Shown piece by piece: positions 8,053 to 15,063 of a stretch of DNA of 64,000 nt (within the stretch, counting starts at the first letter, position 1; every line of letters begins with the position of its first letter). Position numbers and translations under genes: made by a program. The stretch lies in contig JBOGXA010000006.1 in assembly GCA_050694175.1 (NCBI GenBank), positions 62,001 through 126,000 on the forward strand. The letters run 5' to 3'. Below the pieces are notes generated by a model. The model searched no databases. It saw only the letters and a program-made list of their open reading frames with translations, and was not told the DNA's origin. This DNA comes from JBOGXA01 sp050694175. GTDB taxonomy: Bacteria; Actinomycetota; CADDZG01; WHSQ01.

Positions 8053-8982
8053 ATGCGGCGCATGTCTCCAAAAAGGCTGGAGCAAATGCGGTGGGAGGGC
8101 GAGGACACCTACCGGGTGCTCTCCTACTACTTTTCCTTTCGGTGGAACTCGCCCCCTGTAGGCGAGTTCGTGCGGCACGTTCTGGAGCCGTTCGCGGTCC
8201 CACCAGACCCCGGCGAGGAACGCAACCCCCCGATGCCCGGGCTTCCCCCCCGCTACTCGCTACTCACCCTGAGCAAGTCGGCGACGCGGCGGCATCGCCT
8301 CTTCTATGGCACAGAGCTTGCGCTTGCGAGCGATGAACCGCGTGACGTACTCGAGCACCTGTTCTGGCACATCAACTACGAGACCGTCCGGATGACCGGA
8401 AGCTTCCTTCTTATCCACGCGGGAGCGGTGGCATCGCCGGCCGGAGATGGGATCCTTCTGCCGGCGGATTCCGGATCGGGCAAGAGCACCCTCGTGACCG
8501 GACTGGTCCAAGCCGGTTTCGGCTACCTCTCGGACGAGGCGGGCGCCATCGACCCGGTGAGCAGACGCCTGTACCCATACCGGAAGGCCATATTCCTGAA
8601 GGAGAACGGCGCAGCAGAGTCCGACCTTTTCGCCGATCTCCGATCGTCAAACGACGGGTACGCCTCCTTAACAAGGCAGTGGTGTCTGCGGCCGGAAGAC
8701 ATCCGCCCGGGCGCGCTGGGCGCTCCGTGCGAAGTGCGGTTCGTCATCGCCCCTCGCTATCGGAAGGGCGCGGCTACCGAGATTGCCCCCATGACTCGTG
8801 CGGACGCCGTTCGCGAGCTGGCGATGAACTCGATGAACCTGCCTCTGTACCAGGGGAGGGCCTTGCCTCTCTTGGCCGACATAGTCAGGGGGGCACAGAG
8901 CTACCGGCTGACCTCGGGAGACCTGGGGGAGGCGGTCCGGGCGGTCGAGGGGCTGGTCCGGCGACCTCCTGTTGCCTCTTGA
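8053..8982 (+). CDS. HPr-kinase-like protein 3
   Basis: A 309-residue paralogue, the same length as the copy at 3640-4569 when started at the ATG at 8053, which has GAGGTAGGTGAG just upstream. An in-frame extension to 7960 exists but lacks support. His122 in H-A-G-A-V, the P-loop A-D-S-G-S-G-K-S at 138-145 (the first Gly is replaced by Ala) and S-D-E at 160-162 are present, so it should bind ATP. The N-terminal R-V-L-S-Y-Y-F segment is shared with copy 1. It follows the protease gene after a terminator and closes the cysteine-rich peptide locus. Confidence 0.85.
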   Translation: MRRMSPKRLEQMRWEGEDTYRVLSYYFSFRWNSPPVGEFVRHVLEPFAVPPDPGEERNPPMPGLPPRYSLLTLSKSATRRHRLFYGTELALASDEPRDVLEHLFWHINYETVRMTGSFLLIHAGAVASPAGDGILLPADSGSGKSTLVTGLVQAGFGYLSDEAGAIDPVSRRLYPYRKAIFLKENGAAESDLFADLRSSNDGYASLTRQWCLRPEDIRPGALGAPCEVRFVIAPRYRKGAATEIAPMTRADAVRELAMNSMNLPLYQGRALPLLADIVRGAQSYRLTSGDLGEAVRAVEGLVRRPPVAS

Positions 8983-9012
8983 AGGCGACGCTGCCTCGGC
9001 CTCTCCGAGGAG

Positions 9013-9070
9013 GACGGGCACGAGGGCCCGTCAGCCCTCTGCCGTATCCGGCCTAGTTCGTTTGCCGGAT
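9013..9070. terminator. Two consecutive hairpins after the third kinase gene
   Basis: A 7-bp stem (9013-9019 with 9026-9032) is followed by a second 7-bp stem (9046-9052 with 9064-9070). They lie in the gap between the kinase stop and the small gene at 9127. The first is the likelier terminator. Confidence 0.45.
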
Positions 9071-9126
9071 GCCGGGTTGGACGACCCACCCTAGCCTTGT
9101 CATCTGGACGAATCGATGGAGCGCGC

Positions 9127-9504
9127 ATGACTATTTCCATCCCCAAGGATCCGAATGGGCTGCTGGGCGGTCTGCCCGCCCGCGACGACGACCTCTTCGA
9201 TTCGACGCCGCATGGAGAGCCTCTGGCGATCGCAGAGCGCTTGGTGGTGTCACCGACGTGGGGCCGCCTTCGAACCGTGGCGGTTGAGGAGGGCCAGAGC
9301 CTCGACGAGGGGAGCGTGATCGGAGTCATTCGGGAGGCGGGAGAGGATCACCCGCTCGTCTGCCGCTCCGCTTCGGTCTTCGTTGCGTGGCTGGCGATTG
9401 AAAACGAACGTGTCCCCCCCGGGCGGGCACTTGCCCGCGTTCGCCCGCTCGACCAGCCGGCCCGGAACGGCCGGCACCCTTCAACGGAGGTGGAATCAGA
9501 GTGA
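9127..9504 (+). CDS. Biotinyl/lipoyl-like domain protein
   Basis: A 125-residue protein. Residues ~38-110 resemble a biotin/lipoyl-attachment fold (V-V-S-P-x-W-G-R-L, V-E-E-G-Q-S-L-D-E-G, V-I-G-V-I-R, and later P-P-G-R-A-L-A-R-V), but no M-K-M lysine for biotin is seen, so the fold may be used for another purpose. Its stop overlaps the GTG of tatA (GTGA at 9501-9504), so the two genes are translationally coupled. Confidence 0.6.
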   Translation: MTISIPKDPNGLLGGLPARDDDLFDSTPHGEPLAIAERLVVSPTWGRLRTVAVEEGQSLDEGSVIGVIREAGEDHPLVCRSASVFVAWLAIENERVPPGRALARVRPLDQPARNGRHPSTEVESE

Positions 9505-9743
9505 GTTTGCCAGGTGGTAGCGAGATCATCATCGTCCTGCTTATCGTGATGCTGATTTTCGGCGCCAGCCGGCTCCCCAAGCTGGCCCGGTCGATGGGTC
9601 AGGCGGGTAGGGAGTTCAAGAGCGGGCTGCGCGAGGGCTTCAAAGACGACGACGTCTCGAAGTGCGACGCCTGCGGGGTGGAGACGCCGGCGGAGGCGGG
9701 CTTCTGCCCCAGCTGCGGGCAACCGGCCACGGCGGCCGTGTAG
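9501..9743 (+). CDS. tatA: TatA/E-family translocase protein with C-terminal zinc ribbon
   Basis: An 80-residue protein from a GTG start with ACGGAGG 10 bases upstream. It has a single N-terminal membrane helix (about 8-22), the F-G hinge (F-G-A-S-R-L-P-K-L-A-R) and an amphipathic helix, as in TatA. The tail adds two C-x-x-C pairs (C-D-A-C and C-P-S-C), a zinc ribbon seen in some actinobacterial TatA-like proteins. TatA forms the pore of the twin-arginine translocase in the membrane. Its location right after a locus with Tat-dependent cysteine-rich proteins is suggestive but could be coincidence. Confidence 0.88.
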   Translation: MSLPGGSEIIIVLLIVMLIFGASRLPKLARSMGQAGREFKSGLREGFKDDDVSKCDACGVETPAEAGFCPSCGQPATAAV

Positions 9744-9791
9744 AGGATTTACGCGGAGACGTCGTCTCGACAACACGAATACTGAACGTCT

Positions 9792-9817
9792 GCCGGCCGG
9801 CCTTCGGGCCGGCCGGT
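9792..9817. terminator. Bidirectional terminator between tatA and the histidine kinase gene
   Basis: Perfect 10-bp GC stem (9793-9802 with 9807-9816) closed by a TTCG tetraloop, extended by a G-T pair. It lies between two convergent genes. Confidence 0.8.
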
Positions 9818-9863
9818 GGCGCGTTCGGGGACCAACTGGATCTCCCCCGATGGCCCTACCGAG

Positions 9864-10565
9864 TCAGCGGAGTGGGAGGCTCAAGACCATCCGACATCCC
9901 CCGCCCCGTGTTTCGGCGGCCGCAAGGTCGCCCCCCTGGGCCCGCGCGGCGCCGCGGGCGACGTAAAGACCCAGCCCAAGACCGCTCCGGTTCGGGTCGA
10001 GCTTGACGAAGGGGTCGAAAACGCTCTCTCGGCTCTCGGGCGGGATGCCCGTGCCCCGGTCGTCAACGCGTACCTCGACCCGATCCTCACTTCTATCTAT
10101 CTCGATGTCTATGGGTGAGTCTGGCGGGCTGAACCGGGCTGCGTTGTCGATAAGCTCCTCGAGAATGTCCCTGACGAGCACTCGGTCGGCCCGGACGATG
10201 AAATCGTCCCCGGCACTCATTTCGATCGGGCGATCTTCCAGCCGGGCGGACGCGATCTCGACGCTCTCCCCGAGCAACTCCTTCATTTCCGTTTCCTCGA
10301 CGTAGACGTCCAACTCATCGACGCCGACCGCGCGCGCCTGGGAAAGCGAATGGATGACTCGATTCAGCTCGCGTGCACTGGCTTCTATACCGGTGACGCT
10401 TCTGATGAAATCTGCGTCGCCACCCGGAACGTGCTTCCGCAGCAGGCGAGCGTAGATCTGGATGGCGCTGACCGGGCTCTGGAGGCGATGGGCAATCGTC
10501 GCCATGGCACGATCCCAGTTAAGTGATTCTGCCGGCGCATAGTCGGGAGGGCGGTTCGCGTTCAT
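9864..10565 (-). CDS. Short sensorless histidine kinase
   Basis: A 233-residue protein with a HisKA-like H-box (I-A-H-R-L-Q-S-P, His26) and an HATPase_c domain (E-E-L-I-D-N-A N-box, D-D-R-G-T-G-I-P G1-box, G-L-G-L-G-L-Y-V G2-box). There is no membrane or input domain, so it should be soluble. The start overlaps the stop of the upstream gene at 10562-11287 (ATGA), suggesting that the membrane-anchored protein encoded there is its partner. No response regulator gene is adjacent. Confidence 0.85.
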   Translation of the reverse strand: MNANRPPDYAPAESLNWDRAMATIAHRLQSPVSAIQIYARLLRKHVPGGDADFIRSVTGIEASARELNRVIHSLSQARAVGVDELDVYVEETEMKELLGESVEIASARLEDRPIEMSAGDDFIVRADRVLVRDILEELIDNAARFSPPDSPIDIEIDRSEDRVEVRVDDRGTGIPPESRESVFDPFVKLDPNRSGLGLGLYVARGAARAQGGDLAAAETRGGGCRMVLSLPLR

Positions 10566-11287
10566 CGGCCTGCGGCCCAGATGTACGAGCGTCCCGCCGG
10601 CGCCGCCGACACGCTGCCGGAGCGGGAACGGGTCTGCCTGAACGTGGCGATGATGTCGTCGATCTCCGTCCGCATCCGGTCCGCGTCCGCCGCTTCCCAG
10701 GCGAGGATGGCGAACGTGTCGCTCTTGCCGGCCACGGTGACCGACCGGTACATCAACCGGACGCCGTCGGCGTTGGTCGCCTTGCCCTCGACCGAACGCG
10801 CCGACCGTCTCCCCACCTGCATCGACCGCAACCGCGTGACGACCGCATCAGCGTGTTGGTCCTGGATGGCGGCGACCGTAGCGCGGGAGGCGGAGTACAA
10901 ACTCCCGGCCGGGGCCAGGCCGAACGTGACCACCGCCTTCCCATCCGGGCTCGAGATCTCGGTTACCGTCCCGGCCTCTTCGACCTGCCAGTCCTGCGGG
11001 TACCGCAAGCGATATCCCGCCTGCGAGTTCACGAGGACCGTGCCCCCGAAGGCCGGCTGGGTGGTGTCCTCGTGAGCGAACGTCGGTTCGTCCGGCGATT
11101 CCGAATCGGTGGGTGTCTCGGTTTCCTCTGGGCTGGACGGTTCGCTCTCGACGGGGGCCGAGGAGGGCTGATTGGGTGCTGCGTCCTGGCTCTCACCCCT
11201 AAAGATTATAAGCAGAGCAAGCAACTGGGCAATAAGGATCACGACGAGGCTTCCCTTGCCCCATGTCGCGAGACGCTCGCGGTCCAC
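10562..11287 (-). CDS. Membrane-anchored protein with PsbP-like domain
   Basis: A 241-residue protein from a GTG start. One N-terminal membrane helix (about 13-30) is followed by a Ser/Glu/Pro-rich linker (36-70) and an extracytoplasmic domain from about residue 80 with G-Y-R-L-R-Y-P-Q-D-W, typical of PsbP/DUF1795-like domains. It lies between an LPxTG protein gene (1 base upstream) and a histidine kinase gene (4-base overlap). A cell-surface sensing or stress role is possible; the function is unknown. Confidence 0.65.
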   Translation of the reverse strand: MDRERLATWGKGSLVVILIAQLLALLIIFRGESQDAAPNQPSSAPVESEPSSPEETETPTDSESPDEPTFAHEDTTQPAFGGTVLVNSQAGYRLRYPQDWQVEEAGTVTEISSPDGKAVVTFGLAPAGSLYSASRATVAAIQDQHADAVVTRLRSMQVGRRSARSVEGKATNADGVRLMYRSVTVAGKSDTFAILAWEAADADRMRTEIDDIIATFRQTRSRSGSVSAAPAGRSYIWAAGR

Positions 11288-11288
11288 G

Positions 11289-11978
11289 CTACCAGCCCGG
11301 CGCCGGGCGCGGCCGCGGTCGCGCGGTCACCAGGATGATCCCAGCAACGATCATCGTGAATCCCATAAGAACGAACGTCCGCGGATCGAACCCGGTTAGG
11401 GGAAGCGCCTCTCGCCGACCCTGTGGCTCCGGTTCGACCTGCAGCGCCTCGACCTGCGTGCCTTCGATCTCGTCGCCGGCATCCACGAGCCGGTTGATGT
11501 CCCCGTTCTCGTTCTTGTCCCCGCGGGAGTTCTCTTCCTGAGCCGTCTGGTCGCGGCGGTCTCTCTCGCGATCCGGCTTGCGAGCCTTCCCCTTCTCCTG
11601 GGGCGTACCGCGCGGCGCCACCTTGGTCTCGTGCTGCCGCAGGTCCCGGCCCGTCTTTCTGGTGGTGTTTTTCGTCGCGCGCTTGGCGTCATCGACGGCC
11701 TGAGATGCTTTCCTGCGTGCCTTCTTGGCGCGCTTTTTGAGTTTCTTAGTGACCTCGTCGACGGTGTCGGTGATCTCCTCGGTCACCTCTTCCACCGGCG
11801 TCGGGACGGCGACGGGGACGATCTGCGCCGATGCAAGGCCCGGAGCCCCCACAACGATCAGCCCGGCCAGGACGAGCCCCAACCGGGCCCTCCGTCCGCC
11901 GGCCGAATCGCCGCCCTCTCCCACGACAACCGCGCGCCGAGCCACGGTACGACGACTGGGTAAAGCTGATCCGGCCAC
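11289..11978 (-). CDS. LPxTG-type cell-wall surface protein
   Basis: A 229-residue protein with a hydrophobic export segment (33-50, cleavage near A-S-A-Q), a long charged Lys/Arg/Glu-rich helical region (62-160) and a C-terminal sorting signal: L-P-L-T-G at 192-196, a membrane helix (about 201-218) and a basic tail. A class A-like sortase would anchor it to peptidoglycan. It is the first gene of a three-gene operon. The divergent gap to 12105 holds both promoters; a TAACCT -10-like box lies 7 bases before the 12105 ATG. Confidence 0.85.
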   Translation of the reverse strand: MAGSALPSRRTVARRAVVVGEGGDSAGGRRARLGLVLAGLIVVGAPGLASAQIVPVAVPTPVEEVTEEITDTVDEVTKKLKKRAKKARRKASQAVDDAKRATKNTTRKTGRDLRQHETKVAPRGTPQEKGKARKPDRERDRRDQTAQEENSRGDKNENGDINRLVDAGDEIEGTQVEALQVEPEPQGRREALPLTGFDPRTFVLMGFTMIVAGIILVTARPRPRPAPGW

Positions 11979-12104
11979 TGTCGCCCCCCTCTTGGAGTTC
12001 CCGGGCGCCCCGCGGCGCCATCACTTCTTTTCGGCGGGATCTTCGACTCTCCTGCACGCTGTCGCTTTTTCCTTGGAGCGATACAGCCGGGCTAACCTTC
12101 ACTA

Positions 12105-13475
12105 ATGACGCCTAAGCGCCTGGTCGTCGTGGGCGGGGACGCGGCGGGTATGAGCGCCGCCTCCCAGGCACGCAAGCGTCGCGGACCCGAAGACCTGACC
12201 GTCACGGCGTTCGAGCGCGGCAACTTCACCTCCTACTCGGCGTGCGGGATCCCCTATTTCGTGGGCGGCGTGGTAACCGAATTCGACAAACTGATAACCA
12301 GAACCCCGGAGGAGTTCCGGGCAAATGGAATCAGTGCGCTTATCCGCCACGAGGTCACCGAGATCGACCTCGACCGGCGCGCCGTCAGGGTCCTGGACCT
12401 CGCCGGGGGATCGGAGCGGTGGGAGGGGTTCGACGAACTGGTTGTCGCGACCGGGGCAAAGCCGATTCGGCCTCCCCTGGAGGGCGTCGAGTCCGCCAAC
12501 ATCTTTGGGGTCCAGGTGCTCGATCACGGCGTGGCGATCCAGAAGGTCATGGACGAGGAGAGACCGCAGCGCGCCGTGGTTGTGGGGGCCGGGTACATCG
12601 GCCTCGAGCTGGCCGAGGCGATGGTCTATCGGGGGCTGGACGTCTCACTTGTGGAGCTGGCGCCCCAACCCATGGCCACGCCCCTGGACCCCGACATGGG
12701 CGCGCTGGTGGCCGATGCGATTGCCGGCATGGGCATCCATGTCTATCTGAACGGGGCCGCCAAAGGATTCGAGTCGGCGAACGGCACGGTGTCTGCGGTG
12801 GTGACCGAAGCCCGCACGTTGCCTGCCGACATCGTCATCCTCGGCCTCGGGGTCACGCCGGATGTCGACGTTGCCGACGCGTCCGGCATCCCGATAGGAC
12901 CCTCCGGTGCAATCGCGGTCGACCGTCAGATGCACACGCCGATCGAAGGCGTTTGGTCTGCGGGAGACTGCGCGGAGAAGTTCCACCGCGTGTCGCGCAG
13001 GCCCGTAACGATCCCACTGGGGACCCACGCCAACAAAGAGGGGCGGGTTGCCGGGATAAACATCGGCGGCGGCTACGCGACCTTTCCCGGCGTGGTCGGC
13101 ACGGCAGTATCCAAGATCTGCGACCTCGAGGTCGCGCGCACGGGACTGACGGAGTCCGACGCGGCCGATGCGGGTTACGAATGCGTGGGCGAAGTGGTCG
13201 GGTCCAAGACCAGGGCGGGCTACTACCCGGGCGCGGCCAAGATGAAGACGAAGCTCGTCGTGGAGAAGCGGTCCGGGCGGCTACTGGGGGCCCAGATAGT
13301 GGGCAACGAAGGCGCCGCCAAGCGCATCGACGTCCTCGCCTGCGCGCTGTGGAACGAGATGGCCGTCGATGAGCTCCAGAATCTCGACCTCTCCTACGCC
13401 CCTCCGTTCGCACCGGTGTGGGATCCCGTTCTGATCGCAGCTCTCAAGGCGTGGGAGAAGGTCGAACGCGGGTGA
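12105..13475 (+). CDS. FAD-dependent CoA-disulfide reductase-like oxidoreductase
   Basis: A 456-residue flavoprotein of the pyridine nucleotide-disulfide oxidoreductase class. It has an N-terminal FAD-binding G-G-D-A-A-G-M, a second dinucleotide site G-A-G-Y-I-G-L-E-L-A, the S-A-G-D-C FAD motif and a C-terminal dimerisation domain. The single redox Cys47 in S-Y-S-A-C-G-I-P-Y is the pattern of CoA-disulfide reductase and NADH oxidase/peroxidase, not of glutathione-type reductases with two cysteines. The substrate may be CoA disulfide or a polysulfide. Its stop overlaps the GTG of the next gene. Confidence 0.85.
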   Translation: MTPKRLVVVGGDAAGMSAASQARKRRGPEDLTVTAFERGNFTSYSACGIPYFVGGVVTEFDKLITRTPEEFRANGISALIRHEVTEIDLDRRAVRVLDLAGGSERWEGFDELVVATGAKPIRPPLEGVESANIFGVQVLDHGVAIQKVMDEERPQRAVVVGAGYIGLELAEAMVYRGLDVSLVELAPQPMATPLDPDMGALVADAIAGMGIHVYLNGAAKGFESANGTVSAVVTEARTLPADIVILGLGVTPDVDVADASGIPIGPSGAIAVDRQMHTPIEGVWSAGDCAEKFHRVSRRPVTIPLGTHANKEGRVAGINIGGGYATFPGVVGTAVSKICDLEVARTGLTESDAADAGYECVGEVVGSKTRAGYYPGAAKMKTKLVVEKRSGRLLGAQIVGNEGAAKRIDVLACALWNEMAVDELQNLDLSYAPPFAPVWDPVLIAALKAWEKVERG

Positions 13476-14251
13476 CAATCTCCCAAAACGACGTTCTGCT
13501 CGACGTCGCCTGCGAGGCGGCGCAGAAGGCGGGCGAGCTGCTCCTCGAGCGTTTCGATGCCCCGGCTCGTGGCGTCTCCACCAAGTCCACTCCCACGGAT
13601 CTCGTGAGTGACGCCGATCGCGACGCCGAGGCGCTGATACTCGACATCCTTCGCTCTCTTCGACCCGACGATGGCATCGTCTCGGAGGAGGGTGGAGGCA
13701 GACGCTCGGCCTCCGGCTACCGGTGGGTCGTCGATCCTCTGGACGGCACGGTGAACTTCCTCTACGGGATACCGACGTGGGCCGTGAGCATTGCGATTGA
13801 GGACGATTCCGGCGTCGCCGTGGGAGTGATCCACGACCCGAATCGCAGCGAAACGTTTACCGCGGTGCGCGGCCTAGGTGCCCGAGTGGGCGATCGCGGA
13901 ATCCGAGTGAGCGAGCAAACCGATCTGTCGCAAGCTCTCATCGGGACGGGGTTCTCGTACGACGCGCAGGTGCGCGCTGTCCAGGCAGAGGCCGTACAAC
14001 GACTTCTGCCTCGCGTCCGAGACATCAGGCGAGCCGGATCTGCAGCTCTCGACCTGGCGTCGCTCGCATGCGGACGTATCGACGCCTTCTATGAGGCGCA
14101 CATGGAGCTGTGGGACCGCGCCGCCGGGGTTCTCATTGCGCAGGAAGCGGGCGCGACCGTTACTGACCTCCAGCCACCTCAGGGCATGGCCGTCGGGGTT
14201 GTGGCGGCGAACGCCCACCTGCACGACCGGTTGCGGTCCCTCGTCGGGTAG
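13472..14251 (+). CDS. Inositol monophosphatase family protein
   Basis: A 259-residue protein started at the GTG overlapping the upstream stop (GTGA at 13472-13475). It carries the family metal-binding motifs: E-E at about 70, W-V-V-D-P-L-D-G-T-V-N-F (DPxDGT) and W-D-R-A-A-G near 217. It is a Mg-dependent phosphatase acting on inositol phosphate or a related sugar phosphate. In actinobacteria such enzymes also serve histidinol-phosphate or NADP(H) dephosphorylation, so the substrate is open. Confidence 0.87.
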   Translation: MTISQNDVLLDVACEAAQKAGELLLERFDAPARGVSTKSTPTDLVSDADRDAEALILDILRSLRPDDGIVSEEGGGRRSASGYRWVVDPLDGTVNFLYGIPTWAVSIAIEDDSGVAVGVIHDPNRSETFTAVRGLGARVGDRGIRVSEQTDLSQALIGTGFSYDAQVRAVQAEAVQRLLPRVRDIRRAGSAALDLASLACGRIDAFYEAHMELWDRAAGVLIAQEAGATVTDLQPPQGMAVGVVAANAHLHDRLRSLVG

Positions 14252-14260
14252 CGTGACTCG

Positions 14261-14908
14261 ATGGACATCGTGCACCCCCGGGTCGAGGACTACCTGAAGG
14301 AACTGGCGAGCTCCGACGACGAGCCGATTCTGCTCGAGATGGAGCAACTCGCGCACGAGCGCGGCTTTCCCATCATCGACCGGCTGTGCGGGCGATTGCT
14401 CGAGTTGCTCGCGCGCGCGATCGGGGCCCGGCGGGTGTTCGAGATGGGGTCCGGCTTCGGTTACTCCGCGTACTGGTTCGCGCGCGCGGTCGGATCCGAC
14501 GGCGAGATCCACCTGACCGACACCGATCCCGACAACGAAGCCGCCGCATCGGACTTCCTGCGGCGAGCCGACCTTGACGGACCAATCCTATTCCACGTCT
14601 CCGACGCCTTCGAGGCACTCGAGCAGACTCCTGGAGACTTCGACATCGTCTACTGCGATATCGACAAGGGCGACTATCCGCACGCCTGGTCTCTGGGGCG
14701 TGAGCGCGTGAGACCCGGCGGGCTCTATATCTGCGACAACATGCTGTGGTCTGGTCGGGTGGCCGGCGTGTCCGAGGAGGAGGACGTTCGCCCCGGCTGG
14801 ACCGAGGCCATCGACGCCACCAACCGGGCTATCGAGTCCGATTCCGACTACCGGTCGGTGATCGTCCCCCTACGCGATGGCGTGGTCGCCGCGCTCCGCA
14901 TCGCCTAG
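14261..14908 (+). CDS. SAM-dependent O-methyltransferase
   Basis: A 215-residue class I methyltransferase of the caffeoyl-CoA/catechol O-methyltransferase type (family 3). F-E-M-G-S-G-F-G-Y-S is the SAM-binding loop, Y-C-D-I-D-K matches the metal-binding Asp segment, and C-D-N-M-L-W-S-G is the downstream metal-binding motif. It begins 9 bases after the phosphatase stop and probably shares its transcript. The natural substrate cannot be told. Confidence 0.85.
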   Translation: MDIVHPRVEDYLKELASSDDEPILLEMEQLAHERGFPIIDRLCGRLLELLARAIGARRVFEMGSGFGYSAYWFARAVGSDGEIHLTDTDPDNEAAASDFLRRADLDGPILFHVSDAFEALEQTPGDFDIVYCDIDKGDYPHAWSLGRERVRPGGLYICDNMLWSGRVAGVSEEEDVRPGWTEAIDATNRAIESDSDYRSVIVPLRDGVVAALRIA

Positions 14909-14911
14909 CGC

Positions 14912-14986
14912 CGCAAACGCCCTTCTTAACGACCTTTTGGTCCGCCAGCCGACGAAAATGTCCATTAGAACGACCTTTGCGTCGGT
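14912..14986 (+). repeat. Dispersed intergenic repeat, copy 1
   Basis: Begins a few bases after the methyltransferase stop. The 39-base core (14948-14986) matches the reverse complement of 24718-24756 at 37 of 39 positions, and similarity continues towards the stop codon (CTTCTTAAC region). In this copy CCGACG (14949-14954) can pair with CGTCGG (14980-14985). It lies in the same sense as its upstream gene, as does copy 2. The nature is unknown (structured 3' RNA, small interspersed element or terminator-like). Confidence 0.75.
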
Positions 14987-15063
14987 CCAAACCCCCTTGT
15001 GCGGGTCCGGTCTCAGGGCGATGATGGCCTTTCAGGCGGACGAACCAAAAGGAGTAGCTCGGG

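Noticed and set aside
14912..14986. Dispersed repeat considered as a known riboswitch class.
   Set aside because: No match to any riboswitch consensus I know, and it follows genes instead of preceding a related set of genes.
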